NCBI GenBank assembly: GCA_964244885.1
Contig: CAXTKD010000018.1
Location: 1 to 63,123 of the forward strand
DNA length: 63,123 nucleotides
Reading direction: 5' to 3'
Source of the DNA: CAXTKD01 sp964244885
Lineage (GTDB): Bacteria > Pseudomonadota > Alphaproteobacteria > Sphingomonadales > Sphingomonadaceae
Of this stretch, positions 17,165 to 26,292 are shown one piece after another. Below the pieces are notes generated by a model, which did no database searches, was not told the origin of the DNA, and was given only the letters and a program-made list of their open reading frames with translations. Position numbers and translations under genes: made by a program. How positions within the stretch are numbered: position 1 is the first letter of the stretch; each line of letters starts with the position of its first letter.

Positions 17165-19284
17165 CGGGGCGTCCGGTTCAGGGCGTCGAGATAGCGGCGA
17201 CCCACGGAGTCGCCCTGCTCGCGCCGGGCGATGTGGGCCGGCGGGCGCGAGAGCGCGGTCCACAACAGCCCGCGCAGGGCGCGCCGGCAGTCGGCGCATG
17301 CGGGGTCGCGCCGAACCGCGTCGATCGCGCCAGCGAAGGCCAGCGGGTCGGACAGGCGGCTTTCGTTGCCTCGAAGCCAGCCCTCCAGCGCATCGAGGTC
17401 CACGCCCCGCGGCGTGCCCGGCGCGTCGGCGAGCGCGCGCCACACCGCGGCGGGCACCGCGTCGGCTCCGTCTTCGGGGGCAAGCGCTAGCGCGCGGCTG
17501 GCGAGGCCGTCTCGCTTGCCGGTCATCCGCCGGGTCTCGTCGATCGGCGGCAGATCGGGGCCGACGCGGGCGAGGAAGATGCGGGTCGCCTGCTGCACCT
17601 GCTTGATGAAGCGCAGCGCCCCGTAGGCGTAAGGCAGCGCGCGCTGCGGCTGGCCCTGCCGCAGGTTGAGCTCGGACTGCCACATGTTGTCGAGCGCCTG
17701 CTTCAAGGTGGCGCGCGTCGCCGGGTCGAGCAGGGTGGCGGCTTCCGGCTCGTCATGCGTGTGGCCGTATTCGGTCAGCACGTCGGTCGCCGAGCCGAAG
17801 GCGGGCGGTGTCGCGCCGAGCGACGGGCCGTGATCGTTATCGCTCTCCGGCGGGGCTGCGTCGCTCGTCGGGGGCGGCTTGGTGCCGCCCTCGCTCTCTT
17901 CACCGAGGAACTGGCCGTAGCGCAGGCGCAGGATGCGCTGGTCGACGCCGATTCCATCGGAGCGCGCGACGAAGGCATCGCCACGGAGCGCACGCTTCGC
18001 CTTGATCAGCGCCTCGGCGTCGATGATGATCTGCCGCTGGCTGCGGAAATAGGCGGGCAGCACCTTCTTCGCCATGCCCTCGAGGCCGGTGCTTTCGGTG
18101 CCGAGGTTCGAGGGCCAGCGCAGGATCAGGCTCGGGCCGCGAACGACCTGCGGACCCGGCGCACGATTGTCGCTAACGACAAGCTGCGCGACGAGGTCGC
18201 CGCCCTTGGCGAAGCCCACCGCCGCGAGGTCGATCGCGAGCGCGAAGCGACGAAGCCTGGCGCTGCCGGTGCCGCGCACCGCGATCGTGCGCTCGCGGAA
18301 GGTGACGTTCTCGCCCTCGCCCTGCGCCAGGACGATCCGCAGCCGCGCGCTGGCTGAGACGCCGTAATCGTCGCTCACCTCGAACGCCAGAGCCCAGCGC
18401 CGCTGGCCGGGGGTGACGAGGCTCAGGCTGTGGTCGGGCGTCACGACTTTGATCCGCGGGGCGGCGTCCGGGATGGCATCGAGCCGGTGGAGCGGCGGCG
18501 CCGGCCGGGTTTCGCGCCCGCTTGGCAGCACGCGGTAGAGCGACGAACGGTTCAGCGTGTGAAGGGCGACCCAGTCGGGTCCGCGCCGAGCGAGGGCGAG
18601 GCGTTCGCCACGGTGAAAATCGAGGCTTGGGCTGGCCGGGCGCGGCTCGAAGCGCAGCGTCCAGATCAGCCGCGACCCCTGCGGTGCCTTGGCGTCGAGG
18701 CTGGCTTCATCGCGCGCGGGCAGGCCGGTGTAGGCCGGCGGCTCGATCCGCAGCCGCTGGCCGACCAGCCTCGGAACCCCGGGTGCCGCCGGAACGCCTT
18801 CCGCGCCCGGGGCAAGGCCCCCGGGAGCCCGCGCAGTCCCAGGCCAAAGCAGGATCGCCGCGATGGCCGCAGCCCCGCCGATCCAGGCGGCGCTGATCGC
18901 CCGCGCCGACCATTCGAGCCGCAAGTCGGACGATAGCCCGGCTTCCAGCCGTTGCCGAAGGCGGGCCTGCTGGAGCCTCTGCACGGGTGCGAGTGCGTCC
19001 TCGGGCACCCACAGCAGGCCCGCGCTGTCCTCCATGTCGAGGCGGCTCGCATCCAGCTGTCGCGCCAGCCACCGCGCGTCATGGCGGCGTGTGCGTCGCG
19101 CCGCCGCGGCGACTACGGCGGCGACGCCCAGCGCCACGACGACCGACGCGGGAACGGCTCCATACCAGCGGAAGGCTGCGGCTGCCGCCACCAGCGGCAA
19201 CGGCAACCACAGGAGCAGGTCGTCGGCGAGTCCGCGAACGCGCGCCGAGCGCGTCCAGGTTGCGAGCAGCGCGTCGGCGCTCAT
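17161..19284 (-). CDS. DUF4175-like membrane protein
   Basis: 707 residues from ATG 19284, overlapping the BatA stop (ATGA). Two hydrophobic helices near 23-41 and 48-66, a third near 143-160, then a long periplasmic region with an Ig-like segment (ALAFEVSDDYGVSASARLRIVL) and a helical C-terminal part rich in Arg/Ala and Glu-Gln (SQRQIIIDAEALIKAKR, LKQALDNMWQSELNLRQGQP), as in DUF4175 proteins. These are found next to BatA and MoxR/DUF58 genes in alphaproteobacteria; biochemical function is unknown. A proline and serine-rich linker interrupts the helical region. Confidence 0.8.
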   Translation of the reverse strand: MSADALLATWTRSARVRGLADDLLLWLPLPLVAAAAAFRWYGAVPASVVVALGVAAVVAAAARRTRRHDARWLARQLDASRLDMEDSAGLLWVPEDALAPVQRLQQARLRQRLEAGLSSDLRLEWSARAISAAWIGGAAAIAAILLWPGTARAPGGLAPGAEGVPAAPGVPRLVGQRLRIEPPAYTGLPARDEASLDAKAPQGSRLIWTLRFEPRPASPSLDFHRGERLALARRGPDWVALHTLNRSSLYRVLPSGRETRPAPPLHRLDAIPDAAPRIKVVTPDHSLSLVTPGQRRWALAFEVSDDYGVSASARLRIVLAQGEGENVTFRERTIAVRGTGSARLRRFALAIDLAAVGFAKGGDLVAQLVVSDNRAPGPQVVRGPSLILRWPSNLGTESTGLEGMAKKVLPAYFRSQRQIIIDAEALIKAKRALRGDAFVARSDGIGVDQRILRLRYGQFLGEESEGGTKPPPTSDAAPPESDNDHGPSLGATPPAFGSATDVLTEYGHTHDEPEAATLLDPATRATLKQALDNMWQSELNLRQGQPQRALPYAYGALRFIKQVQQATRIFLARVGPDLPPIDETRRMTGKRDGLASRALALAPEDGADAVPAAVWRALADAPGTPRGVDLDALEGWLRGNESRLSDPLAFAGAIDAVRRDPACADCRRALRGLLWTALSRPPAHIARREQGDSVGRRYLDALNRTPR

Positions 19285-20417
19285 GGCGCGGCCGCGCGGG
19301 TCGGGCGCGTGGCGAGCCAGCGCTCGGCGACGAAGAGCGCGGCGATCAGCAGCGCGAGCCAGCCTTGCAGATCTTGCCCCGATTGGACCGACGCAAGGCC
19401 GCCGATGAGCGGGGCATAGTCCCGCGCGTAGACGCGGGCGGGTGGCGGGGCAGGGGGGCCGAACAGCGCGCCGAGACGCCGCGGGAAGTCCGGCTCTAGC
19501 AACTGCGGCATCGCGGAGGGCAGGAGAGGGCGCGTGAAACGCAGGATGCGACCGCGCCCGAGAGCCCTGCCTTCCACGAGAGGCGCCCCCAGATCGTCGC
19601 GCCAATAGGCTGCACCTTCGCCCGTCGCTTTGATCGTTGCCTTCGAACCCAGCAGGGCGGTTCCCCCGCTCTTGATCCAGTCTCGCACGGCTTCCGGCAC
19701 AGGCCCGTCCGCCAGCCACACGAGGTTCCTGGCGTTCGCCGGAACCGGCTCTGACACGGGCGCGGCGCTGAAATCGCGCGAGCGCCAGGCGACAGCCGCC
19801 GCTCGCAGATACCGCAAACCACTTTCTCGACCGGGCGTGTAGCGCACCGTCAGGCTCGGCGGCTTCGGGATCGCGGGCCTGAGCGCGGGCATCGCGCCCG
19901 GAACCACCCGCCACTCGACGGGGCGCGACAGGCGCGGGCGCTCGGCATCGGCTCCCTGGAGCTGCGCGGGCACGACGGCGCTGAGCTTCGCGCCGCGCGG
20001 CATCTCGGCATCGAGCTGCCGGAGCAGGCTGGCGAAAGACGGGCTTGGCGGCGGTGCGGGCTGGTCAATTTTCGGGAAGCCGACCGCCAGCCACCGCACC
20101 TCGGCTCCAGCGTCTTTTACCTGCGCCGCATCGACGCCGGGCATCACAGCGACCCAGGACCCTCTCTCCCCGCCGCCGAACAGCACGGGCCGCGCGAGCC
20201 ACAGCGCGAGCAACGCGATCAGCAGGAGCCGGAGGGCGAGCAGCGGCAGCTCGTCGAACCGCACCCGGTGGCGTGGCTTCGGCCTCTCGCGCAGCCAGCG
20301 AAGCGCGGCGAAGTCGGTCGGGCGCTGCTCGCTCCGCCGCGCGAGGTGAAGGAGCAGCGGCAGCGCGAGCGCCGCCAGCGCGGCGAACGCCGCGGGGAGG
20401 AGGAAGCCGAGGCTCAC
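19281..20417 (-). CDS. BatA domain membrane protein
   Basis: 378 residues. The N-terminus (LGFLLPAAFAALAALALPLL then HLARRSEQ) is the typical BatA hydrophobic N-terminal domain, followed by a second helix LLALRLLLIALLALWLARPVLF. The central periplasmic part has a glutamine-amidotransferase-like strand-helix region, and a third helix (ALLIAALFVAERWLA) anchors the C-terminus. GTG 20417 overlaps the DUF58 stop. BatA/BatB proteins accompany MoxR ATPases in envelope stress or assembly systems (aerotolerance operon of Bacteroides). Confidence 0.87.
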   Translation of the reverse strand: MSLGFLLPAAFAALAALALPLLLHLARRSEQRPTDFAALRWLRERPKPRHRVRFDELPLLALRLLLIALLALWLARPVLFGGGERGSWVAVMPGVDAAQVKDAGAEVRWLAVGFPKIDQPAPPPSPSFASLLRQLDAEMPRGAKLSAVVPAQLQGADAERPRLSRPVEWRVVPGAMPALRPAIPKPPSLTVRYTPGRESGLRYLRAAAVAWRSRDFSAAPVSEPVPANARNLVWLADGPVPEAVRDWIKSGGTALLGSKATIKATGEGAAYWRDDLGAPLVEGRALGRGRILRFTRPLLPSAMPQLLEPDFPRRLGALFGPPAPPPARVYARDYAPLIGGLASVQSGQDLQGWLALLIAALFVAERWLATRPTRAAAP

Positions 20418-21310
20418 GAATATTCCGCCGCGTCTCGGCCGCCGAACAGCCGCTGCAATGGCGCGTAGAGCTCCTCATCGAGCACGTAGCCGGTCGAGCG
20501 GATGCCGGCCGCGTCGAACCTTGCGCGGAGGTTCGCCCGCGCTTCGGCGAAGCAGGTGAGGAATTCGGCGCGCATCGCCGCGCCGTCGCCCAGAAGCTCC
20601 TCGCCGGTCTCGGGATCGCGGAAGCGATGGCCGCCGCTGAACGGGAAATCGCGCTCCTCGACCGTCAGCAGCTGGATCGCCAGCACCTCGCGGCGCGCGG
20701 CCGCGAGCCGCTCCATCATGCCGGCGCAGGCGTCGTCGAAGCAGTCGCTGAGCACGACCACGAGGTCTTGTGCCCCGATGCGATCCCAAAGCGCCCCAAG
20801 CTCGGCGAAATCGGGAAAGCGCCCGCGCGCCGCAAGGGCGTGCAGGTCGAGCAACAGCCGGTCGCGGTGCCGTGACCCGGTGGCAGGCGCGATCAGCCGC
20901 AGTCCGTCATCGCGGAGCGTCGCCCAGCCGAAGCGGTCGCCCTGGCGCAGCGCCATGTCGGCGAGGCAGGCGGCGAGCGCCTTGGCGGCGTCGAGCCGCG
21001 ACCAGCCGGGCCGCGCCTGGTCGGCCTGCGCCATCGACGCGCTGGCGTCGATCAGGATCCACAACGCCAGCGGGCTCTCGCGCTCGGCTTCGCGGACGAA
21101 GAAGCGGTCGGAGCGCGCGTAGAGCTTCCAGTCGATCTGCCGCAGCTCGTCGCCGGGCTCGTAGGCGCGGTATTGCGCGAACTCGAGGCCGGCGCCGCGG
21201 CTCCGACTGTGGTGCAGGCCGAGCCCGTTCGAGCCCGACGCGCGCCGTGCGGTCAGGCGCAGCGCCTTCAGACGGCTGCGAACCTGCGGCGGGATCAGGT
21301 CGTGCGACAC
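20414..21310 (-). CDS. DUF58 domain protein (VWA-like partner of MoxR)
   Basis: 298 residues. GAGLEFAQYRAYEPGDELRQ followed by IDWKLYAR is the DUF58 hallmark; the following LWILIDASASMAQ is the VWA-type metal site (DxSxS). DUF58 proteins are soluble adaptors that pair with MoxR ATPases. GTG 21310 starts 10 bp after the MoxR stop, and its own stop overlaps BatA (GTGA). No membrane segment is seen. Functions in other bacteria include envelope integrity and secretion. Confidence 0.92.
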   Translation of the reverse strand: MSHDLIPPQVRSRLKALRLTARRASGSNGLGLHHSRSRGAGLEFAQYRAYEPGDELRQIDWKLYARSDRFFVREAERESPLALWILIDASASMAQADQARPGWSRLDAAKALAACLADMALRQGDRFGWATLRDDGLRLIAPATGSRHRDRLLLDLHALAARGRFPDFAELGALWDRIGAQDLVVVLSDCFDDACAGMMERLAAARREVLAIQLLTVEERDFPFSGGHRFRDPETGEELLGDGAAMRAEFLTCFAEARANLRARFDAAGIRSTGYVLDEELYAPLQRLFGGRDAAEYS

Positions 21311-21320
21311 GCGCCGCCCG

Positions 21321-22313
21321 TCACGCCGGCAGCGGCACGCTGCGCAGCAGGGCTGCGATGACGTCGTCGGCGCTCTTTTGGTCGGCTTCGGCGGTGAACG
21401 ACAGCAGCAGGCGGTGGCGCATCACCGGCCCCGCGAGCGCGACCACATCCTCGCGCGTGGCCGCGAGCCGGCCGTGCAGGATGGCGCGCGCCTTGGCCGC
21501 CAGCACCAGCGACTGGCCGGCGCGCGGGCCCGCGCCCCAGCGGACGTATTTCCTGATTTCGTCCGACGCGCCCTCGTCGGGCCGGCTCGCGCGGACGAGG
21601 CGGGTGATCCACGTCAGCAGATCGGGCCCGAGATGAACGTCGCGGACCAGCGCCTGCAGCGCCAGCACTTCCTCGCCGCCCATCACCCGGGGCGCGGCGC
21701 CGCCGCCGCTGCCGGTGGTCTGCGCGAGGATGTCTTGCTCCTCCTGCTCGCTCGGGTAGGCGACCCGGATATGTAGGAGGAAGCGATCGAGCTGCGCCTC
21801 GGGCAGCGGATACGTGCCGGCCTGCTCCAGCGGGTTCTGCGTTGCCAGCACGAAGAAGGGCGACGGCAGCACATGGGTAACGCCGCCGTAGCTGACCGTC
21901 CGCTCCTGCATTGCCTCCAGCAACGCCGCCTGGGTCTTCGGCGGGGTGCGGTTTAGCTCGTCCGCGAGCAGCAGATTGGTGAACACCGGCCCCTTCTGGA
22001 AGCGGAAGTGCCGGTGGCCGGTGCCATGGTCCTCCTCCAGCAGCTCGGTGCCCAGGATGTCGCTCGGCATCAGGTCCGGCGTGAACTGGACGCGTCGGAA
22101 CTCCAGCTCCAGCGCCTGACCGAGCGAGCGCACCAGTAGGGTCTTGCCGAGGCCCGGCACGCCTTCGAGCAGGCAATGCCCGCCCGCCAGCAGGCCGATC
22201 AGCAGCTGCTCGACGACCGCGTCCTGCCCGACGATCGCCTGCGCGATCGCCCGGCGGAGCTCGCCGAGCCGCGCGAGCTGGGCCTGGATCTGGCTTTCGG
22301 TAATCGCGGCCAC
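21321..22313 (-). CDS. MoxR family AAA+ ATPase of the DUF58 operon
   Basis: 330 residues. Walker A EGVPGLGKT (about 50-58), Walker B LLLADELNRTPPKTQAALLE, sensor LATQNPLEQAGTYPLPEAQL and arginine finger region DRFLLHI are textbook MoxR. GTG 22313 follows AAGGAG. It heads the DUF58-BatA-DUF4175 cluster and is 14 bp downstream of the DUF4159 gene. Distinct from the shorter MoxR at 13713, which belongs to another subfamily. Confidence 0.95.
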   Translation of the reverse strand: MAAITESQIQAQLARLGELRRAIAQAIVGQDAVVEQLLIGLLAGGHCLLEGVPGLGKTLLVRSLGQALELEFRRVQFTPDLMPSDILGTELLEEDHGTGHRHFRFQKGPVFTNLLLADELNRTPPKTQAALLEAMQERTVSYGGVTHVLPSPFFVLATQNPLEQAGTYPLPEAQLDRFLLHIRVAYPSEQEEQDILAQTTGSGGGAAPRVMGGEEVLALQALVRDVHLGPDLLTWITRLVRASRPDEGASDEIRKYVRWGAGPRAGQSLVLAAKARAILHGRLAATREDVVALAGPVMRHRLLLSFTAEADQKSADDVIAALLRSVPLPA

Positions 22314-22327
22314 TCGATACTCCTTGG

Positions 22328-23032
22328 TCAGGACGTCAGCGCGTACATGACGATATTGACGCCGAACTTCGTGTTGTCTTCCGCCAGAAAGCGTTTGTTG
22401 CGCCAGTCATAGTCCCACTCGCAGCCATAATCCTTGTTGCTGTAGAGCAGGCCGAGCCGGCCATCGATCTCGATGCCGCGCAGATAGTCGTGGATGAGGT
22501 CGTCGCCCCAGCCGTTCAATTCGAAGCCGGTGTTGGGCGGGCCGTCGAACTTGAAGAAGCTGCGGTAGACCGGATGATGGGCGGGCAGCTTTTTCAGCGC
22601 CTTGGCGCCGAAGATCGCCGCCATTTGCGCCTCGAAGGACCGGGCGAACAGCCCGTCGATGTCGTGGTTGCAATCGTCGACCAGAACGAAGCCGCCGTTC
22701 CTGACATAGCGTTCGAAGTTGCGGCGCTCGGCCGGCGAAAACTCGACCAGCTTGTGCCCGGCGAGATAGCAGAAGGGCGCGGTCAGCATCTTCGGGTCCG
22801 CGAGCGCCAGCACATGCTCCTTCGGGTCGACGCGAAGCGTCGTGTAGTCGATCAGCGAGGTGATGAGGTTGGCCGGCATCCGCTGGTCGACGTCCCAGTC
22901 GCCCGAATCATATTTGAGCCGGGTGAACCAGAAGTCGTAGCTCGCGGAAGCGGTTGCTGCGCGGAGCGCACTTGGCAGCATCGCGCCCGCGATGCCGCCC
23001 GCCATGACGCGCAAGAACTGAGCACGGTTCAT
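22328..23032 (-). CDS. DUF4159 domain protein, exported
   Basis: 234 residues. The N-terminus MNRAQFLRVMAGGIAGAMLP looks like a signal peptide, Tat-like in layout but without the twin arginine (N-R-A-Q-F-L). The mature part contains the DUF4159 signatures FWFTRLKYDSGDWD, LTAPFCYLAGH, NGGFVLVDDCNHD, HPVYRSFFKFDG and GRLGLLYSNKDYGCEWDYD, related to glutamine-amidotransferase-like folds. First gene of the seven-gene operon, preceded by a palindromic repeat. Exported partner of the ATPase/DUF58 pair; role unknown. Confidence 0.88.
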   Translation of the reverse strand: MNRAQFLRVMAGGIAGAMLPSALRAATASASYDFWFTRLKYDSGDWDVDQRMPANLITSLIDYTTLRVDPKEHVLALADPKMLTAPFCYLAGHKLVEFSPAERRNFERYVRNGGFVLVDDCNHDIDGLFARSFEAQMAAIFGAKALKKLPAHHPVYRSFFKFDGPPNTGFELNGWGDDLIHDYLRGIEIDGRLGLLYSNKDYGCEWDYDWRNKRFLAEDNTKFGVNIVMYALTS

Positions 23033-23043
23033 ACTATTCCGAG

Positions 23044-23116
23044 CCGCTCATCCCGAGCGAAGTCGAGGGACGCACGGAGAGGCCGTGCGTCCCTCGACTT
23101 CGCTCGGGATGAGCGG
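23044..23116. repeat. Palindromic repeat, CGCTCATCCCGAGCGAA family
   Basis: Second copy of the repeat at 10082-10154: arms ccgctcatcccgagcgaagt then cgagggacgcac, with loop ggagagg. It separates the DUF4159 operon from the upstream tldE gene and may terminate tldDE transcription. Confidence 0.9.
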
Positions 23117-23144
23117 CGTTGGGGAGCGCACGGCAAGACCGATG

Positions 23145-24479
23145 CTAAACCGCGTCCGAAAGCGAGGTGAAGGTGAAATCGCGGAGCTTCATCGGCGGGA
23201 TCATCATGATCAGGTTGGACTCGTCGCCCTTCACCCGCACCGGCTTGCCCAACTCCTCGATGTTGTTGAGCATGATCACCGGCGATTCGTTGAAGCGGAA
23301 GTTTTTCACCGGATATTTGATCTCGCCGTTCTCGATATAGAAGGTGCCGTCGCGAGTCAGGCCGGTCAGCAGAACGGTCTGCGGATCGACCATGCGGATG
23401 TACCAGGTGCGCGTGACGAGGATGCCCTTCTGCGTGCCCTTGATGAGCTCCGCCGTCGACTTGGTGCCGCCGGCCATGAGGATGTTGCCCGGCTGGCCGA
23501 CCGCGCGCTTGCCCTGCTTCTGCGCCCAGTAGCGGGAGTATTGCAGCGCCGCGACCTTGCCGTCCTTGATCACCGGCATCGCCTCGCGCGGCAGGCCGTC
23601 GTCGTCCCACGGCATCACCGGCGCGTCGGCGTTCCACGGATCGGAGGTGAAGTTGACGCGCGGGTCATAGACCTGCTCGCCAAGCTTGTTGCCGCCGCCC
23701 TTCTTCGACAGGAAGCTGCGCCCCTCGTCGGCGCGGCGCGCGTCGAAGAAGAGCATCATGAAGGAGATCAGCCCGGCCGCCGCGGCGGGCTCGAGGATCA
23801 CGGTATACTTGCCGGGCTCGAGCGCCTTGGCGTCGGCCGAGGCGCTCGCCTTGCGCATCGCGGTCCGGATATCGCTCCCCGCGCTGAAGGCGGTCGAATC
23901 CTGCAGGTTGCGCCCGACCCAGCCCGAGCCGCGCCCGTCCTCGGTGCGGACGGTGCAGGTGTAGTCCAGGCTGGTCGCCTTCTGGTAGCCGAAGTTGCCG
24001 TTGCTGTTGGCAAAGGCGACGAAGCTCTGGCCGTCCTCCAGATAGCCTGCGGCGATCAGCTTCTCGGCGCGGCACGGCCCGATCGAATCGGCGGCGACCT
24101 TGGCGCGGTATTCCGGCGTGATCGCGGCGGTCGAGGCGCTGAAGGTCGGGCTGGCGCGATAGGTCTGCTTGGCGACCGCGGGCACGAACTCGGGGTTCTC
24201 GGGCGCCAGCCGGGCGAGGTCCTCGGCCCGGCGCACGACGCGCTCGACCGAGGCGGCGTCGAACTGGTTGATCGTCGCGATGCCGACGCGCTTGCCGAAC
24301 GCCACTTGAACGGCGAGCTCGATGTTGTCGACGATGCCGCTCGTCGAGACGTTGTTGAGCGCGAAGCGGATGTTGCCAGTGATGCCGCCTGTCAGCTGGG
24401 CGGTGCACTCGTCGGCCTTGGACAGCGCGATCACCTTGTCGAGGATCGCCTTGGCCTGCTCTTCGGTGAAGATGGTCAT
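23145..24479 (-). CDS. TldE/PmbA-type metallopeptidase subunit
   Basis: 444 residues. The N-terminal region resembles TldE (GIVDNIELAVQVAFGKRVGIATIN) and the C-terminal half has KYTVILEPAAAAGLISFM, AGGTKSTAELIKGTQKGILVTRTWYIRMVD and GLTRDGTFYIENGEIKYPVKNFRFNE blocks of the PmbA_TldD family, without the HExxxH zinc motif. TldE is the non-catalytic partner that forms a TldD/E heterodimer cleaving unfolded peptides. It follows tldD with 22 bp between. Notably no signal peptide, unlike its partner. Confidence 0.88.
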   Translation of the reverse strand: MTIFTEEQAKAILDKVIALSKADECTAQLTGGITGNIRFALNNVSTSGIVDNIELAVQVAFGKRVGIATINQFDAASVERVVRRAEDLARLAPENPEFVPAVAKQTYRASPTFSASTAAITPEYRAKVAADSIGPCRAEKLIAAGYLEDGQSFVAFANSNGNFGYQKATSLDYTCTVRTEDGRGSGWVGRNLQDSTAFSAGSDIRTAMRKASASADAKALEPGKYTVILEPAAAAGLISFMMLFFDARRADEGRSFLSKKGGGNKLGEQVYDPRVNFTSDPWNADAPVMPWDDDGLPREAMPVIKDGKVAALQYSRYWAQKQGKRAVGQPGNILMAGGTKSTAELIKGTQKGILVTRTWYIRMVDPQTVLLTGLTRDGTFYIENGEIKYPVKNFRFNESPVIMLNNIEELGKPVRVKGDESNLIMMIPPMKLRDFTFTSLSDAV

Positions 24480-24501
24480 TGTTCTGGTCTCCGGGCCGCG
24501 A

Positions 24502-26136
24502 TCAGCCGAGCGAGCGGGCGGTGTTGATGACGTTGATTCCGTTGAAGCGCGCGGTGCTTGAGCCGTGCGAGACCGCGGACACCTGGCTGGGCTGGCCCTT
24601 GCCGTCGAAGAACGACCCGCCGAGGCGGTAGTCGCTGGCGTCGCAGACGCCGACGCAGGCGTTCCAGAATTCCGGCGTCCGGATCTGGTAGGCGACGTCC
24701 TCGATCATCGGGCCGATCTTGCCGTTCTTGATCTCGTAGAACAGCTGGCCGCCGAACTGCGCGTTGTAGCGCTGCTGGTCGATCGAGAAGGATCCGTCGC
24801 CCACGATGTAGATGCCGTTCTCGACGTTCTTCACCATGTCGGCGACGCTCATCTTCGCCTTGCCGGGCTGGAGCGAGACGTTGGCCATGCGCTGGAACTG
24901 CACGCTCGACCAGCTGTCGGCGTAGCAGCAGCCGTCGGACTCGGTCTTGCCGAGGATGTGCGCCTGGTCGCGGATCGCCTGGTAGTCGACCAGCTTGCCG
25001 TCCTTGATCAGGTCCCAGCGCTTGGTCTTGACGCCCTCGTCGTCGTAGCCGACCGCGCCGAGGCTTCCCGGCTGCTGCTTGTCGGCGACGATCGTCACCT
25101 TGTCGCTGCCGTACTGGAAATGCGCCGCGCGCTTGTCCATCGTCGCGAAGCTCGTGCCGGCGTAGTTCGCCTCGTAGCCGAGCACGCGGTCGAGCTCGAG
25201 CGGGTGGCCGACCGACTCGTGGATCGTCAGCCAGGTGTGCGACGGGTCGAGAACGAGGTCGTACTTGCCGGGCTTGACCGACGGCGCCTTCAATTTCTCC
25301 TGCGCCTGCTTGGCGGCGGCGACAGCGTCCTCCTTCATGTCGTAGGACATGCCGTAGTTGATGACGCCGTTCGGCGACACGAACTTGCCCGATTGCGCCC
25401 CGTCCAGATATTCGTAGCCGAGGCCCATCGGCGAGGAGAGCCCCTCGCGCATCCGGAACTTGCCCGTGCCCTTGTCGATCGCGGTCACCGTGAGCGGCGT
25501 CCAGATCCGGTGCACGTCCTGGTCGATGTACGAGCCGTCGGTGCTGGCGAAATACTTCTGCTCGTTGACCAGGAACATCAGCGAGTTGACGAAATTGGCG
25601 CCGGCGGCGAGCGCTGCGGCGTTGACGTCCATCAGCAGATCCGCCTTTTCCTTCAGCGGCACCTCCATGGCGTTCTTCCTGATCGGAGTCTTCCAAGACA
25701 CCTCGCCGACGCCCCTGGTCGGCGCAAGCCGGACCGGCGAGGTCTGGCTCTTCGCGTTCGCCTTGGCGATGGCGGTCGCCTGCCGCGCGGCGCGCGCGAC
25801 GCTGTCGGTCGACATGTCATTGGTCGCCGCGAAGCCCCAGGCGCCGCCGGCGATGACCCGGATGCCGACGCCCGTCGACTCGGTGTTGACGACGTTCTCG
25901 ACATGCGCGTCGCGGGTGATCACGAACTGGCGGAGATAACGGCCGACCCGCACGTCGCAATAGCTCGCCCCGGCGCCGGTCGCCGCGGCGAGCGCCGCGT
26001 CGGCGAGGCGCTTCTTGAACGCCACGTCCAGCGTGCTCTGGAGCTCTTCGGCCGCGATGAGCTTGCCGTAGAAGGACGGCAGCACGAAGCCGCCGAGCCC
26101 GATGCCGCTTGCGGCGAGGAAATCACGTCTGTGCAA
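24502..26136 (-). CDS. TldD-type metallopeptidase with Tat signal
   Basis: 544 residues. The N-terminus HRRDFLAASGIGLGGFVLP is a twin-arginine signal (RRDFL then a hydrophobic core). The catalytic zinc motif HESVGH (His306, Glu307, His311) lies in LVLDPSHTWLTIHESVGHPL, and a downstream cysteine in DGCCYADSW fits the third ligand region. TldD cleaves disordered peptides together with TldE. The Tat signal would place this subunit in the periplasm, while TldE encoded next to it has no visible signal, so either the dimer is co-exported as a complex or the family differs here. Confidence 0.9.
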   Translation of the reverse strand: MHRRDFLAASGIGLGGFVLPSFYGKLIAAEELQSTLDVAFKKRLADAALAAATGAGASYCDVRVGRYLRQFVITRDAHVENVVNTESTGVGIRVIAGGAWGFAATNDMSTDSVARAARQATAIAKANAKSQTSPVRLAPTRGVGEVSWKTPIRKNAMEVPLKEKADLLMDVNAAALAAGANFVNSLMFLVNEQKYFASTDGSYIDQDVHRIWTPLTVTAIDKGTGKFRMREGLSSPMGLGYEYLDGAQSGKFVSPNGVINYGMSYDMKEDAVAAAKQAQEKLKAPSVKPGKYDLVLDPSHTWLTIHESVGHPLELDRVLGYEANYAGTSFATMDKRAAHFQYGSDKVTIVADKQQPGSLGAVGYDDEGVKTKRWDLIKDGKLVDYQAIRDQAHILGKTESDGCCYADSWSSVQFQRMANVSLQPGKAKMSVADMVKNVENGIYIVGDGSFSIDQQRYNAQFGGQLFYEIKNGKIGPMIEDVAYQIRTPEFWNACVGVCDASDYRLGGSFFDGKGQPSQVSAVSHGSSTARFNGINVINTARSLG

Positions 26137-26292
26137 GGCTTCTCTCCACCTGCATGGCCCGCGAAGCCGCGGGACGGAAACGAAAGACTTTGGGATGGCG
26201 TGGTCGTGTCGAAGCGCGCGTGAGCGGCATGCTGCGCATAATCGCCCTCGCGGCGGGCGGCGTCAAATGGCTTTCGTGGCGCGGCGGCCGCT

